Assembly: GCF_026342015.1 (NCBI RefSeq)
Contig: NZ_JAPENL010000002.1
Span: 439,001-503,000 of the forward strand
DNA: 64,000 nt
Origin: Micromonospora lupini
Lineage (GTDB): Bacteria; Actinomycetota; Actinomycetes; Mycobacteriales; Micromonosporaceae
Direction: 5' to 3'
Part shown: positions 37,713-45,141 of the stretch, piece by piece
Layout: each line of letters starts with the position of its first letter
How positions within the stretch are numbered: position 1 is the stretch's first letter
Made by a program: the position numbers and the translations under genes
Notes under the pieces: model-generated
Told to the model about the DNA's origin: nothing
Seen by the model: only the letters and a program-made list of their open reading frames with translations
The model's database searches: none

Positions 37713-40118
37713 TCAGAGCTTGTCGACCGGGGCGTGGCGCAGCACCAGCCACATGGTCTGGTCGCCGAAGTCGATCTGCGCGCGGGCGCCCGGGCCGTGC
37801 CCCTCCACGGCGAGCACACGCCCCAGCCCGTAGCGCTGGTGGTTGACCCGGTCGCCGGCAGCCACCTTCGGCCCCTGCGGCAACTCACTGGCCGTGGTGA
37901 GGCGGCTGGCGTCCACCCCGAGCCGCTGGGCAAGCTGCGCCGCCTTCGGCGTACCCCCGGTGAAGGTGCCGCGCCCGCCGGGCGCGCGGTCCGCGCGCCC
38001 GCCGACGCCGCCGCCCCCGCCGGCCCACGAGGTGTACGACCCCTCGGTGCGCTCCCAGCGCACCAGCTCCGGCGGCAGCTCCTCCAGGAACCGCGACGGC
38101 GGGTTGTAGGACGGCTGCCCCCACGCCGAGCGGGTCACCGCACGGGAGAGGTAGAGCCGCTGTCGGGCGCGGGTGATGCCGACGTACGCCAGCCGGCGCT
38201 CCTCCTCCAGCTCGCGGGTGTCGCCAAGCGAGCGCAGGTGCGGGAAGACGCCGTCCTCCAGCCCGGTCAGGAAGACCACCGGGAACTCCAGCCCCTTGGC
38301 GGTGTGCAACGTCATCAGGGTGACCACGCCCTGGTGGTCAGGGTCGTCGGAGGGGATCTGGTCGGCGTCGGCGACCAGCGCGACCTGCTCCAGGAAGCCC
38401 GCCACCGTGGCGCGCTCGCCGTCGGCGCCGGTCGCCTCGATCCGCTCGGTGTACTCCCGGGCGACACTCACCAGCTCCTGGAGGTTGTCCACCCGGCCGG
38501 CGTCCTGCGGGTCCAGGCTCTCCTCCAGCTCGGTGAGGTAGCCCGAGCGGGTCAGCAGCGCCTCCAGCACCTCCTCCGGGGTGCCGGTCTCCGCCAACTC
38601 GCGTGCGCCGTCGAGCAGCGCCACGAAGTCGGCGATGCCGTTGGCCGCCCGGGTGGAGATGCCGGGCGCCTCCCGGGCCCGGCGCAGCGCCGCGCCGAAG
38701 GAGATCCGGTCACGGCTGGACAGCGCCTCGACACACGCCTCCGCGCGGTCGCCGATCCCCCGGCGCGGGGTGTTGAGCACTCGCCGCAGGCTCACCGTGT
38801 CGTCGTCGTTGACCACCGAACGCAGGTACGCCAACGCGTCGCGGACCTCCTTGCGCTCGTAGAAGCGCACCCCGCCGACCACCTTGTACGGCAGGCCGGC
38901 GCGGATGAACACCTCCTCGAAGACCCGGGACTGGGCGTTGGTGCGGTAGAAGACCGCCACGTCACCGGGGCGCGTCTCGTCGGCGTCGACAAGCCGGTCG
39001 ATCTCCCGGCCCACCCAGTCCGCCTCGGCGTGCTCGGTGTCGGCCACATAGCCGACGATCCGCTCGCCGTCGCCGGCCTCGCTCCACAGCCGCTTCGGCT
39101 TGCGGGAGGTGTTCCGGTCGATCACCGCGTTGGCGGCGTTGAGGATGGTCTGGGTCGAGCGGTAGTTCTGCTCCAGCAGGATCGTCCGCGCGTCGGTGAA
39201 GTCCCGCTCGAACTCCAGGATGTTGCGAATCGTCGCGCCCCGGAACGCGTAGATCGACTGGTCGGCGTCACCGACCACGCACAGCTCCGCCGGCTCCAGC
39301 CCCTCGGTGCCGGAGACCAGCTCCTTGATCAGGACGTACTGGGCGTGGTTGGTGTCCTGGTACTCGTCAACAAGCACGTGCCGGAACCGTCGGCGGTAGC
39401 TCTCCGCGACGTGCGGGTGGGACTGGAGCAGGTGCACCGTCGTCATGATCAGGTCGTCGAAGTCCAGCGCGTGCGCCTCGCGCAGCCGGCGCTGGTAGAG
39501 CGTGTACGCCTCGGCGAGCGCCCGCTCGTTGGGCCCACTGGCCCGCGCGGCGAACTGCTCCGGGTCGACCAGCTCGTTCTTCAGGTTGGAGACCTGGGCG
39601 GCCAACCCACGCGCCGGGTAGCGCTTCGGGTCGAGATCCAGCTCGCGGGTCACCAACTGCATCAGCCGTCGGGAGTCGTCCGCGTCGTAGATCGAGAACG
39701 TCGACTTGAGGCCGGCGTGCTCGTGCTCGGCGCGCAGGATGCGGACGCACGCCGAGTGGAACGTCGACACCCACATCAGCCGAGCCCGCGGGCCGACAAG
39801 CGCGGCGACCCGCTCCTTCATCTCGCCCGCGGCCTTGTTGGTGAAGGTGATGGCGATGATCTCACCGGGATGCACGTCCCGTGCGGCGAGCAGGTAGGCG
39901 ATCCGGTGGGTGAGCACCCGGGTCTTGCCGGACCCCGCGCCGGCCACGATCAGCAACGGCGAACCGGCGTGGCTGACGGCGTCGCGCTGCGGCCCGTTCA
40001 GCCCGGCGAGGAGCTGCTGCGGATCGAGGCGGGCGGAGGCCGACCCGGGCCGGTGCGGACGGGCCGGCGCGGACTCCGGCGCGGACGGGGACGCGGGAAT
40101 GTCGAAGAGAGGATGCAT
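37713..40118 (-). CDS. pcrA: ATP-dependent DNA helicase PcrA/UvrD1
   Basis: An 801-residue superfamily 1A helicase for excision repair and replication-fork upkeep. Motif I is AGAGSGKT, Ia ITFTNKAAGEM, II VDEYQDTN, III GDADQSIYAFRGA, IV QNYRS, V TLHTAKGLEFPVVF and VI EERRLAYVGITRARQRLYL. A C-terminal tail after residue 690 ends in a Tudor-like RNA-polymerase interaction region (RVNHQRYGLGRVLAVEG) as in PcrA/UvrD. The ATG at 40118 is nine bases from a TAGACT box, suggesting a nearly leaderless message. Corresponds to Rv0949 by position. Confidence 0.97.
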   Translation of the reverse strand: MHPLFDIPASPSAPESAPARPHRPGSASARLDPQQLLAGLNGPQRDAVSHAGSPLLIVAGAGSGKTRVLTHRIAYLLAARDVHPGEIIAITFTNKAAGEMKERVAALVGPRARLMWVSTFHSACVRILRAEHEHAGLKSTFSIYDADDSRRLMQLVTRELDLDPKRYPARGLAAQVSNLKNELVDPEQFAARASGPNERALAEAYTLYQRRLREAHALDFDDLIMTTVHLLQSHPHVAESYRRRFRHVLVDEYQDTNHAQYVLIKELVSGTEGLEPAELCVVGDADQSIYAFRGATIRNILEFERDFTDARTILLEQNYRSTQTILNAANAVIDRNTSRKPKRLWSEAGDGERIVGYVADTEHAEADWVGREIDRLVDADETRPGDVAVFYRTNAQSRVFEEVFIRAGLPYKVVGGVRFYERKEVRDALAYLRSVVNDDDTVSLRRVLNTPRRGIGDRAEACVEALSSRDRISFGAALRRAREAPGISTRAANGIADFVALLDGARELAETGTPEEVLEALLTRSGYLTELEESLDPQDAGRVDNLQELVSVAREYTERIEATGADGERATVAGFLEQVALVADADQIPSDDPDHQGVVTLMTLHTAKGLEFPVVFLTGLEDGVFPHLRSLGDTRELEEERRLAYVGITRARQRLYLSRAVTRSAWGQPSYNPPSRFLEELPPELVRWERTEGSYTSWAGGGGGVGGRADRAPGGRGTFTGGTPKAAQLAQRLGVDASRLTTASELPQGPKVAAGDRVNHQRYGLGRVLAVEGHGPGARAQIDFGDQTMWLVLRHAPVDKL

Positions 40119-40127
40119 CGCGCGCCA

Positions 40128-40133
40128 AGTCTA
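40128..40133 (-). promoter_or_regulatory. Candidate -10 box TAGACT of pcrA
   Basis: TAGACT on the minus strand, nine bases before the pcrA ATG, with no Shine-Dalgarno in between. Confidence 0.4.
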
Positions 40134-40233
40134 TGCCGCCAGCCGGACACTTCCCGACCGCGCCGTCCGGGCGGCCGGCCGCCGTGCCGCCGCCCCGCGT
40201 ACGCGGTCGGGCCGCCCTTTTGCGCGGAAATCC

Positions 40234-40263
40234 TTGCGCGCCGGCCACCGGCGTGGGCATACT
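40234..40263 (+). promoter_or_regulatory. Candidate promoter of the chorismate mutase leader
   Basis: TTGCGC (40234-40239), an 18-base spacer and CATACT (40258-40263). The -10 box ends seven bases before the leader-peptide GTG, so the leader ORF may itself be leaderless. Confidence 0.5.
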
Positions 40264-40270
40264 CGACGGC

Positions 40271-40336
40271 GTGATCGCTGCGCGTTACTACTTTTACTAC
40301 GGCACCGGGAGTCCGGCTGCCGTAGGTCGCGCCTGA
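40271..40336 (+). CDS. Leader peptide rich in Tyr/Phe (candidate attenuator)
   Basis: A 21-residue ORF starting with GTG and reading MIAARYYFYYGTGSPAAVGR then Ala and TGA. Five consecutive aromatic codons (TAC TAC TTT TAC TAC, 40286-40300) lie just after the start, and TTT is a rare codon in this genome. An intrinsic terminator follows 14 bases after the stop and the chorismate mutase gene after that. The layout is that of a transcription-attenuation leader sensing tyrosine and phenylalanine. It is too short for normal gene calling. Nothing shows the peptide has a function of its own. Confidence 0.7.
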   Translation: MIAARYYFYYGTGSPAAVGRA

Positions 40337-40350
40337 TCGACAGACCTGCG

Positions 40351-40383
40351 AAAAGCCCCGGGCTCCTGGAGTCCGGGGCTTTT
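40351..40383 (+). terminator. Attenuator terminator before chorismate mutase
   Basis: AAAAGCCCCGG (40351-40361) pairs perfectly with CCGGGGCTTTT (40373-40383), and the inner bases GCTCC/GGAGT extend the stem. It precedes, rather than follows, a gene. Bases 40358-40369 can instead pair over 12 positions with 40305-40316 inside the leader ORF, a possible antiterminator. Confidence 0.75.
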
Positions 40384-40431
40384 TCCGTCCCGGGTTCCGG
40401 GCACCGGGCACCACAGCGCGAGAGGTACCCG

Positions 40432-40821
40432 ATGATGACAGACGTGGTGGAGCAGAACGGCGGCCCGGCCGGGCCGGAGGCGGGGCAGCCCCCGGCGACC
40501 GGGGGCGTGCCGGAGGCGGTGCCTGCGGTACGGGCCGACGACCCGACCGAGGCACGGACCGGCACCGTGGAGCCGACCGCCGCTGCGCGGATCGTGCAGA
40601 TCAGAGAACGGATCGACGAGATCGACCACGCGTTGATCGCGCTCTGGCAGGAGCGGGCCGCGCTGTCGCAGGAGGTCGGGGCGACCCGGATGGCGTCCGG
40701 TGGCACCCGCCTGGTGCTCTCCCGGGAACGGGACATCCTGGAGCGCTTCCGGCTCGCGCTGGGCGCCGACGGCACCCAACTGGCGCTGCTGCTGCTGCGC
40801 GCGGGCCGCGGGCCGCTCTGA
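40432..40821 (+). CDS. Chorismate mutase, AroQ-delta type
   Basis: A 129-residue protein that rearranges chorismate to prephenate, the branch point to Phe and Tyr. Residues 1-50 are a disordered, acidic/proline-rich extension; residues 54-129 form the helical mutase domain with IRERIDEIDHALIALWQERA, then GATRMASGGTRLVLSRE and LALLLLRAGRG. This matches the intracellular M. tuberculosis enzyme Rv0948c, including its place beside pcrA. That protein is poorly active alone and is activated by DAHP synthase; its C-terminal tail is a little longer than here. GAGG precedes ATG 40432; ATG 40435 is an alternative. Probably controlled by the upstream attenuator. Confidence 0.93.
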   Translation: MMTDVVEQNGGPAGPEAGQPPATGGVPEAVPAVRADDPTEARTGTVEPTAAARIVQIRERIDEIDHALIALWQERAALSQEVGATRMASGGTRLVLSRERDILERFRLALGADGTQLALLLLRAGRGPL

Positions 40822-40920
40822 GGCAACCCCGGTGGGCGGCGGCGGGCCGCTCTGCGGCGTCGCAGTGGGCGGCCGCGGGCCGCTCTGAGGCACCCCGGTG
40901 GGCGGCGGCGGGCCGCTCTG
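40810..40920. repeat. 33/34-bp tandem repeat overlapping the chorismate mutase stop
   Basis: The core GGGCCGCTCTG recurs at 40810, 40844, 40877 and 40910 (spacings 34, 33, 33). Units alternate between endings AGGCA-CCCC and CGGCGTC, giving a 67-bp higher-order repeat. The first unit contains the last codons and TGA of chorismate mutase. Confidence 0.85.
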
Positions 40921-41004
40921 CGGCGTCCCGGTGGGCAGCGGGCGCCGGCCGGGCCGACCGGCGGCGCGGGAGCGTGGCGGCCCGGTCAGGGCCCCCGGAC
41001 AGAC

Positions 41005-41047
41005 GAAACCGCCTGCCGTCGTCGTGGTGACGGCGGCAGGCGGCTTC
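41005..41047. terminator. Bidirectional hairpin between chorismate mutase and opp operon 2
   Basis: A 19-position stem with one mismatch and one wobble (41005-41023 with 41029-41047), directly before the oppF2 stop. Confidence 0.7.
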
Positions 41048-41053
41048 GGTGAC

Positions 41054-42067
41054 TCACACCTCGTGGGTGGCGACGATCTCGCGCCGCTCCGCGAAGTGGC
41101 AGGCACTCGGGTGGTCCGTGTCGCGCCGGATCTCCAGCAGCGGGACCTGCTCGGCGCAGACTTCCTGCGCCTTCCAGCAGCGGGTCCGGAACCGGCAGCC
41201 CGAGGGCGGGCTGATCGGCGACGGCACGTCACCCGTGAGCCGGATGATCGTCTTGTTGTTCCGCTGGGTCGGGTCCGGCACCGGCACCGCCGACAACAGC
41301 GCCTGGGTGTACGGGTGGGTCGGCCGCTCGTAGATCTCGTCCTCGGTGCCGATCTCAACGATCTTGCCGAGGTACATCACCGCCACGCGGTCCGACAGGT
41401 GGCGGACCACCGACAGGTCGTGGGCGATGAAGATGTACGAGAGCCCCAGCTCGGTCTGCAGCTTCTCCAGCAGGTTCATCACCTGCGCCTGAATGGAGAC
41501 GTCAAGCGCCGAGACGGGCTCGTCGCAGACGATCACCTCGGGCCGCAGCGCGAGCGCGCGGGCGATGCCGATGCGCTGACGCTGACCGCCGGAGAACTGG
41601 TGCGGGTACCTGTTGATGTGCTCCGGGTTGAGCCCGACCAGGTCGAGCAGCTCGCGGACCTTGGCCCGACGGCTGCCCCGGGGCGCCACCTCCGGGTGGA
41701 TCTCGAAGGGCTCCCCGATCAGGTCACCGACGGTCATCCGCGGGTTGAGCGAGGTGTACGGGTCCTGCATCACCAGCTGGATCTGTCGACGCAGTCGACG
41801 CAGCGCCCCACCGGAGAGCTTGGAGATGTCCTGGCCCTTGTAGACCACGCTGCCGGCGGTCGGCTTCTCCAGGTTCATCAGAACCCGGGCGAGGGTCGAC
41901 TTGCCGCAGCCGGACTCGCCGACGACACCGAGCGTCTCGCCGGCCCGCAGACCGAACGAGACCCCGTCGACGGCCTTGACCTGACCGACGGTCTTCTTGA
42001 ACACCACGCCCTGGGTGACGGGGTAGTGCTTGACCAGGTCATTGACCTCGAGGATGTTCTCAGACAC
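41054..42067 (-). CDS. Oligopeptide ABC transporter ATP-binding protein, OppF type (system 2)
   Basis: A 337-residue ATPase, last gene of the second peptide transporter operon. Walker [10 protein letters not shown], signature FSGGQRQR, Walker [14 protein letters not shown]-loop IAHDLS, then the C-terminal GCRFRTRCW segment. It is closely similar to the OppF at 26276-27310, so the two systems are paralogous. It overlaps the adjacent ATPase gene by 8 bases. Confidence 0.94.
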   Translation of the reverse strand: MSENILEVNDLVKHYPVTQGVVFKKTVGQVKAVDGVSFGLRAGETLGVVGESGCGKSTLARVLMNLEKPTAGSVVYKGQDISKLSGGALRRLRRQIQLVMQDPYTSLNPRMTVGDLIGEPFEIHPEVAPRGSRRAKVRELLDLVGLNPEHINRYPHQFSGGQRQRIGIARALALRPEVIVCDEPVSALDVSIQAQVMNLLEKLQTELGLSYIFIAHDLSVVRHLSDRVAVMYLGKIVEIGTEDEIYERPTHPYTQALLSAVPVPDPTQRNNKTIIRLTGDVPSPISPPSGCRFRTRCWKAQEVCAEQVPLLEIRRDTDHPSACHFAERREIVATHEV

Positions 42068-43103
42068 GGTTCACCAGCTCCTCGGCGAAGTGGCAGGCGC
42101 TGGCCCGGGCAGGGCCCACCTGGAGCAGCGGGGGAACCTTCTCCCGGCACACCGGCTGAGCCATGGGGCAGCGCGGGTTGAACGGGCAGCCCGGCGGAAT
42201 GTTCATCAGGTTCGGCGGGAGGCCCTTGATCGTCCGGAGCTGCTGCCCCTTCTCGTCCAGACGCGGGATCGAGTCGATCAGGCCCAGCGTGTACGGGTGC
42301 GCCGGCTTGGCGTACAGGTCGTACACGTCGGCTTCCTCGACGATCCGGCCCGCGTACATGACGGCGATCCGATCGGCGACGTCGGCGACCACACCGAGGT
42401 CGTGGGTGATCAGGATCATGCCCATCTGCCGCTCACGCTGCAGCTCCGCGAGCAGGTCCATGATCTGGGCCTGCACGGTCACGTCGAGCGCGGTGGTCGG
42501 CTCGTCAGCGATCAGCACCTCGGGGTCGAGCGCCAGCGACATCGCGATCATCGCGCGCTGCCGCATACCGCCGGAGAACTGGTGCGGATAGTTGTTGTAC
42601 CGGCCCTTGGCGTTGGGGATCTTGACCTGGTCGAGCATCTCGATCGCGCGCTTCTTGGCCTCCGCGCGACCCAGGCCCCGCCGAACCCGGAACTGCTCGG
42701 CGATCTGGAACCCGACGGTGAAGACCGGGTTCAGGGCGGACAGCGCGTCCTGGAAGATCATCGCGATGCCCTCACCGCGGATGCGGCGGCGCTCCTCGGC
42801 GGACATGCGCAGCATGTCCTTTCCGTGGAAGCGGACCTGCCCACCGGTGACGAAGCCCGGGGGCGTGTCGAGGATGCCCATGATCGTCTGCGCCGTGACG
42901 CTCTTACCGGAGCCGGACTCGCCGAGCACGGCGAGGGTCTCCCCCGCGTCGACGTGGTACGTGACCCCGTTGATGACCTTTGCGACGCCGTCCCGGGTAC
43001 GGAACTCCACCCGCAGGTCGTCGACCTCGAGCAGCCGGCCGGAGGGGCGCCCGGACCCGCCGGATCCCGGCGCGGACTGCTCAGACACGAGAATGTCGGA
43101 CAC
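42060..43103 (-). CDS. Oligopeptide ABC transporter ATP-binding protein, OppD type (system 2)
   Basis: A 347-residue ATPase with [27 protein letters not shown] and ITHDLG, plus the Cys-rich [13 protein letters not shown] 43103 is preferred because AGGGG lies eight bases upstream and it sits 10 bases after the permease stop; the frame stays open further upstream but would run into that permease gene. An N-terminal Ser/Gly-rich stretch of about 25 residues precedes the ATPase fold. Confidence 0.92.
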   Translation of the reverse strand: MSDILVSEQSAPGSGGSGRPSGRLLEVDDLRVEFRTRDGVAKVINGVTYHVDAGETLAVLGESGSGKSVTAQTIMGILDTPPGFVTGGQVRFHGKDMLRMSAEERRRIRGEGIAMIFQDALSALNPVFTVGFQIAEQFRVRRGLGRAEAKKRAIEMLDQVKIPNAKGRYNNYPHQFSGGMRQRAMIAMSLALDPEVLIADEPTTALDVTVQAQIMDLLAELQRERQMGMILITHDLGVVADVADRIAVMYAGRIVEEADVYDLYAKPAHPYTLGLIDSIPRLDEKGQQLRTIKGLPPNLMNIPPGCPFNPRCPMAQPVCREKVPPLLQVGPARASACHFAEELVNRV

Positions 43104-43113
43104 TGGATTTCCC

Positions 43114-44073
43114 CTAGCGGAGTTTCGGATCGAGGGCCTCGCGGACCGCTTCACCGAGCATCACGAAGCTCAGCACCGCGGCGACGAGGAATGCGGCAGG
43201 GAAGAACACGAGCCCCGGCGCGACCCGGATGAAATCCTTGCCCTCGCTGATCATGATGCCCCAGGACACCACCGGCGACTTCAGGCCGACACCCAGGAAC
43301 GACAGGGTTGCCTCGGCGCCGATGAACGAGCCGACCATGATCGTGCCGTAGACCAGCAGTGGGGCCAGGCAGTTCGGCAGCAGGTGCTTGAGGATGATCC
43401 GGCCGCTGCCGGCACCCAGCGCACGCGCCGCCACGATGTAGTCGGCCTCCTTGGTGGAGAGCACCGAGGAGCGCATCAACCGCATCACGACCGGCCAGCT
43501 CAGCACGATCAGCGAGATGATCACCAGGCCCATGATCTCGGCCTTGCTGTTGCTGCTGCCCGAACCGTTGAACGTGGTCAGGATGACGATCGCGCCGAGC
43601 ACGAACGGCACTCCGAAGAACACGTCCGCGACCCGGCTGAGAATCGTGTCGACCCAGCCACCCATGTATCCGGAGATGATGCCCATGAAGCCGCCGACCA
43701 GCAGGGTGCCGACCACGGAGAGCACGGCGACCACGATGGAGGCACGGGCGCCGTAGATGACCCGGGCGTAGACGTCCCGGCCCTGCAGGTCGTACCCGAA
43801 CCACGCGTCGCCGGACGCCTTGTTGAGGCTGCGCGAGAGCGCTCCGTTGACCGGGTCGCCCGGGGCGAACAGCGACGGGAAGGCGGCCATCAACAGGAAG
43901 ATGACGATGATCGTCGCCGAGATCCAGAACAGCGGCTTGCGGCGCAGGTCCCGCCAGGCGTCACCGAGCAGACCACGAGGCTTCTCGTTGCCCTGCGGCC
44001 CGGGGGTGGCGGGGGTGTCGGTCGGCTGCGCGGCAGGGGTGCTGACGATCGATGCGGTACTCGGGTCACTCAT
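43114..44073 (-). CDS. Peptide ABC transporter permease, OppC type (system 2)
   Basis: A 319-residue permease with a 35-residue Thr/Pro-rich cytoplasmic head, then LGDAWRDLRRKPLFWIS (shared with the first system) and the OppC core; the EAA region has AARALGAGSGRIILKHLLPN. The gene overlaps the OppB-type gene by 8 bases, exactly as in the first operon. Confidence 0.93.
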   Translation of the reverse strand: MSDPSTASIVSTPAAQPTDTPATPGPQGNEKPRGLLGDAWRDLRRKPLFWISATIIVIFLLMAAFPSLFAPGDPVNGALSRSLNKASGDAWFGYDLQGRDVYARVIYGARASIVVAVLSVVGTLLVGGFMGIISGYMGGWVDTILSRVADVFFGVPFVLGAIVILTTFNGSGSSNSKAEIMGLVIISLIVLSWPVVMRLMRSSVLSTKEADYIVAARALGAGSGRIILKHLLPNCLAPLLVYGTIMVGSFIGAEATLSFLGVGLKSPVVSWGIMISEGKDFIRVAPGLVFFPAAFLVAAVLSFVMLGEAVREALDPKLR

Positions 44074-44992
44074 AACGGATCCTCGGGTCCAGGGCGGCGT
44101 AGAGCAGGTCGACCAGCAGGTTCATCAACAGATAGACGACCACCAACACCACCACGATGCCAACCACGGTAGCGCTCTCCTTGGTGACGATCGCGCGGTA
44201 GACCTCGCGGCCGATCCCGTTGATGCCGAAGATGCCCTCCGTGACGATCGCGCCGCCCATCAGGGCGCCGAGGTCGGTGCCGAGCAGGGTGACGACCGGA
44301 ATGAGCGAGTTGCGCAGCAGGTGCACACCCACGACCCGGCGCATCGGCAGGCCCTTGGCGATGGCGGTGCGCACGTAGTCGGCGCGACGGTTCTCCGCGA
44401 TGCTCGTTCGGGCCACCCGGGCTATGTACGCCACCGACGCGCTACCGAGCACGAAGCCCGGCACGATCAGCTCGGAGAACCGCATCTCGGACGAGACGGT
44501 CGGCTTGACGATGCCCCACTGCACACCCAGCAGCCACTGCAGCACGAAGCCGACGACGAACACCGGCAGCGCGAGCAGGAAGAGGGTCGAGACGAGGACG
44601 AGATTGTCCAGGAAGCCGTTGCGGCGCAGACCGGTCAGGATGCCGGCGCCGAGGCCGATCACGGCCTCGATGGCGAGCGCGACCAGGGCCAGCTTCAGGG
44701 TGTTCGGGTACGCCGTGGCGATGATGTCGCCGATGTCGCGCTGCGAGAACGTCTGGCCGAAGTCGCCCTGGAGCAGGTTCTTCATGTAGTTGCCGTACTG
44801 CACGAAGACGTTCTGGTCCAGGTGGTACTTCTCGGTCATGTACGCGACGTACTGGTCGGGGCAGCGGCGCTCGCCGCACTTGCCGGCGAACGGATCGCCG
44901 GGGACGGACCAGACGAGCCAGTAGATCAGGAAGGTCGAGCCGATGAAGACCGGCACGAGTTGGAGCAGCCGTCTCAACAGATAACGGCCCAT
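44066..44992 (-). CDS. Peptide ABC transporter permease, OppB type (system 2)
   Basis: A 308-residue permease starting MGRYLLRRLLQLVP, with six helices and RTAIAKGLPMRRVVGVHLLR in the EAA region. A Cys pair in the first outer loop (KCGERRCPDQ) is notable, since it could form a disulfide outside the cytoplasm; the first system lacks it. GGAGG precedes ATG 44992; longer in-frame starts are unlikely. Confidence 0.93.
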   Translation of the reverse strand: MGRYLLRRLLQLVPVFIGSTFLIYWLVWSVPGDPFAGKCGERRCPDQYVAYMTEKYHLDQNVFVQYGNYMKNLLQGDFGQTFSQRDIGDIIATAYPNTLKLALVALAIEAVIGLGAGILTGLRRNGFLDNLVLVSTLFLLALPVFVVGFVLQWLLGVQWGIVKPTVSSEMRFSELIVPGFVLGSASVAYIARVARTSIAENRRADYVRTAIAKGLPMRRVVGVHLLRNSLIPVVTLLGTDLGALMGGAIVTEGIFGINGIGREVYRAIVTKESATVVGIVVVLVVVYLLMNLLVDLLYAALDPRIRYE

Positions 44993-45085
44993 GGGGTGGT
45001 CCTCCAGACAGGGGGCGCGTCGGACGGCCGACACGGTGGTGACAACGTGGCGAGTGGCGTGCTGTGGCACCCACTCGCGGAACGG

Positions 45086-45127
45086 CCCCGGGTCGGGCTC
45101 ACCGGATGTGGCGAGCCCGACCCGGGG
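45086..45127 (-). terminator. Hairpin between binding protein and permease genes (system 2)
   Basis: A perfect 15-bp stem (45086-45100 with 45113-45127, 12-base loop) directly after the binding-protein stop, in the same relative place as the 23187-23218 hairpin of system 1. Confidence 0.6.
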
Positions 45128-45141
45128 TCAGACCGTTCGGA

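Noticed and set aside
27402..40821. Horizontally acquired island
   Set aside because: Gene order matches the conserved actinobacterial block and base composition is uniform with the rest of the window.
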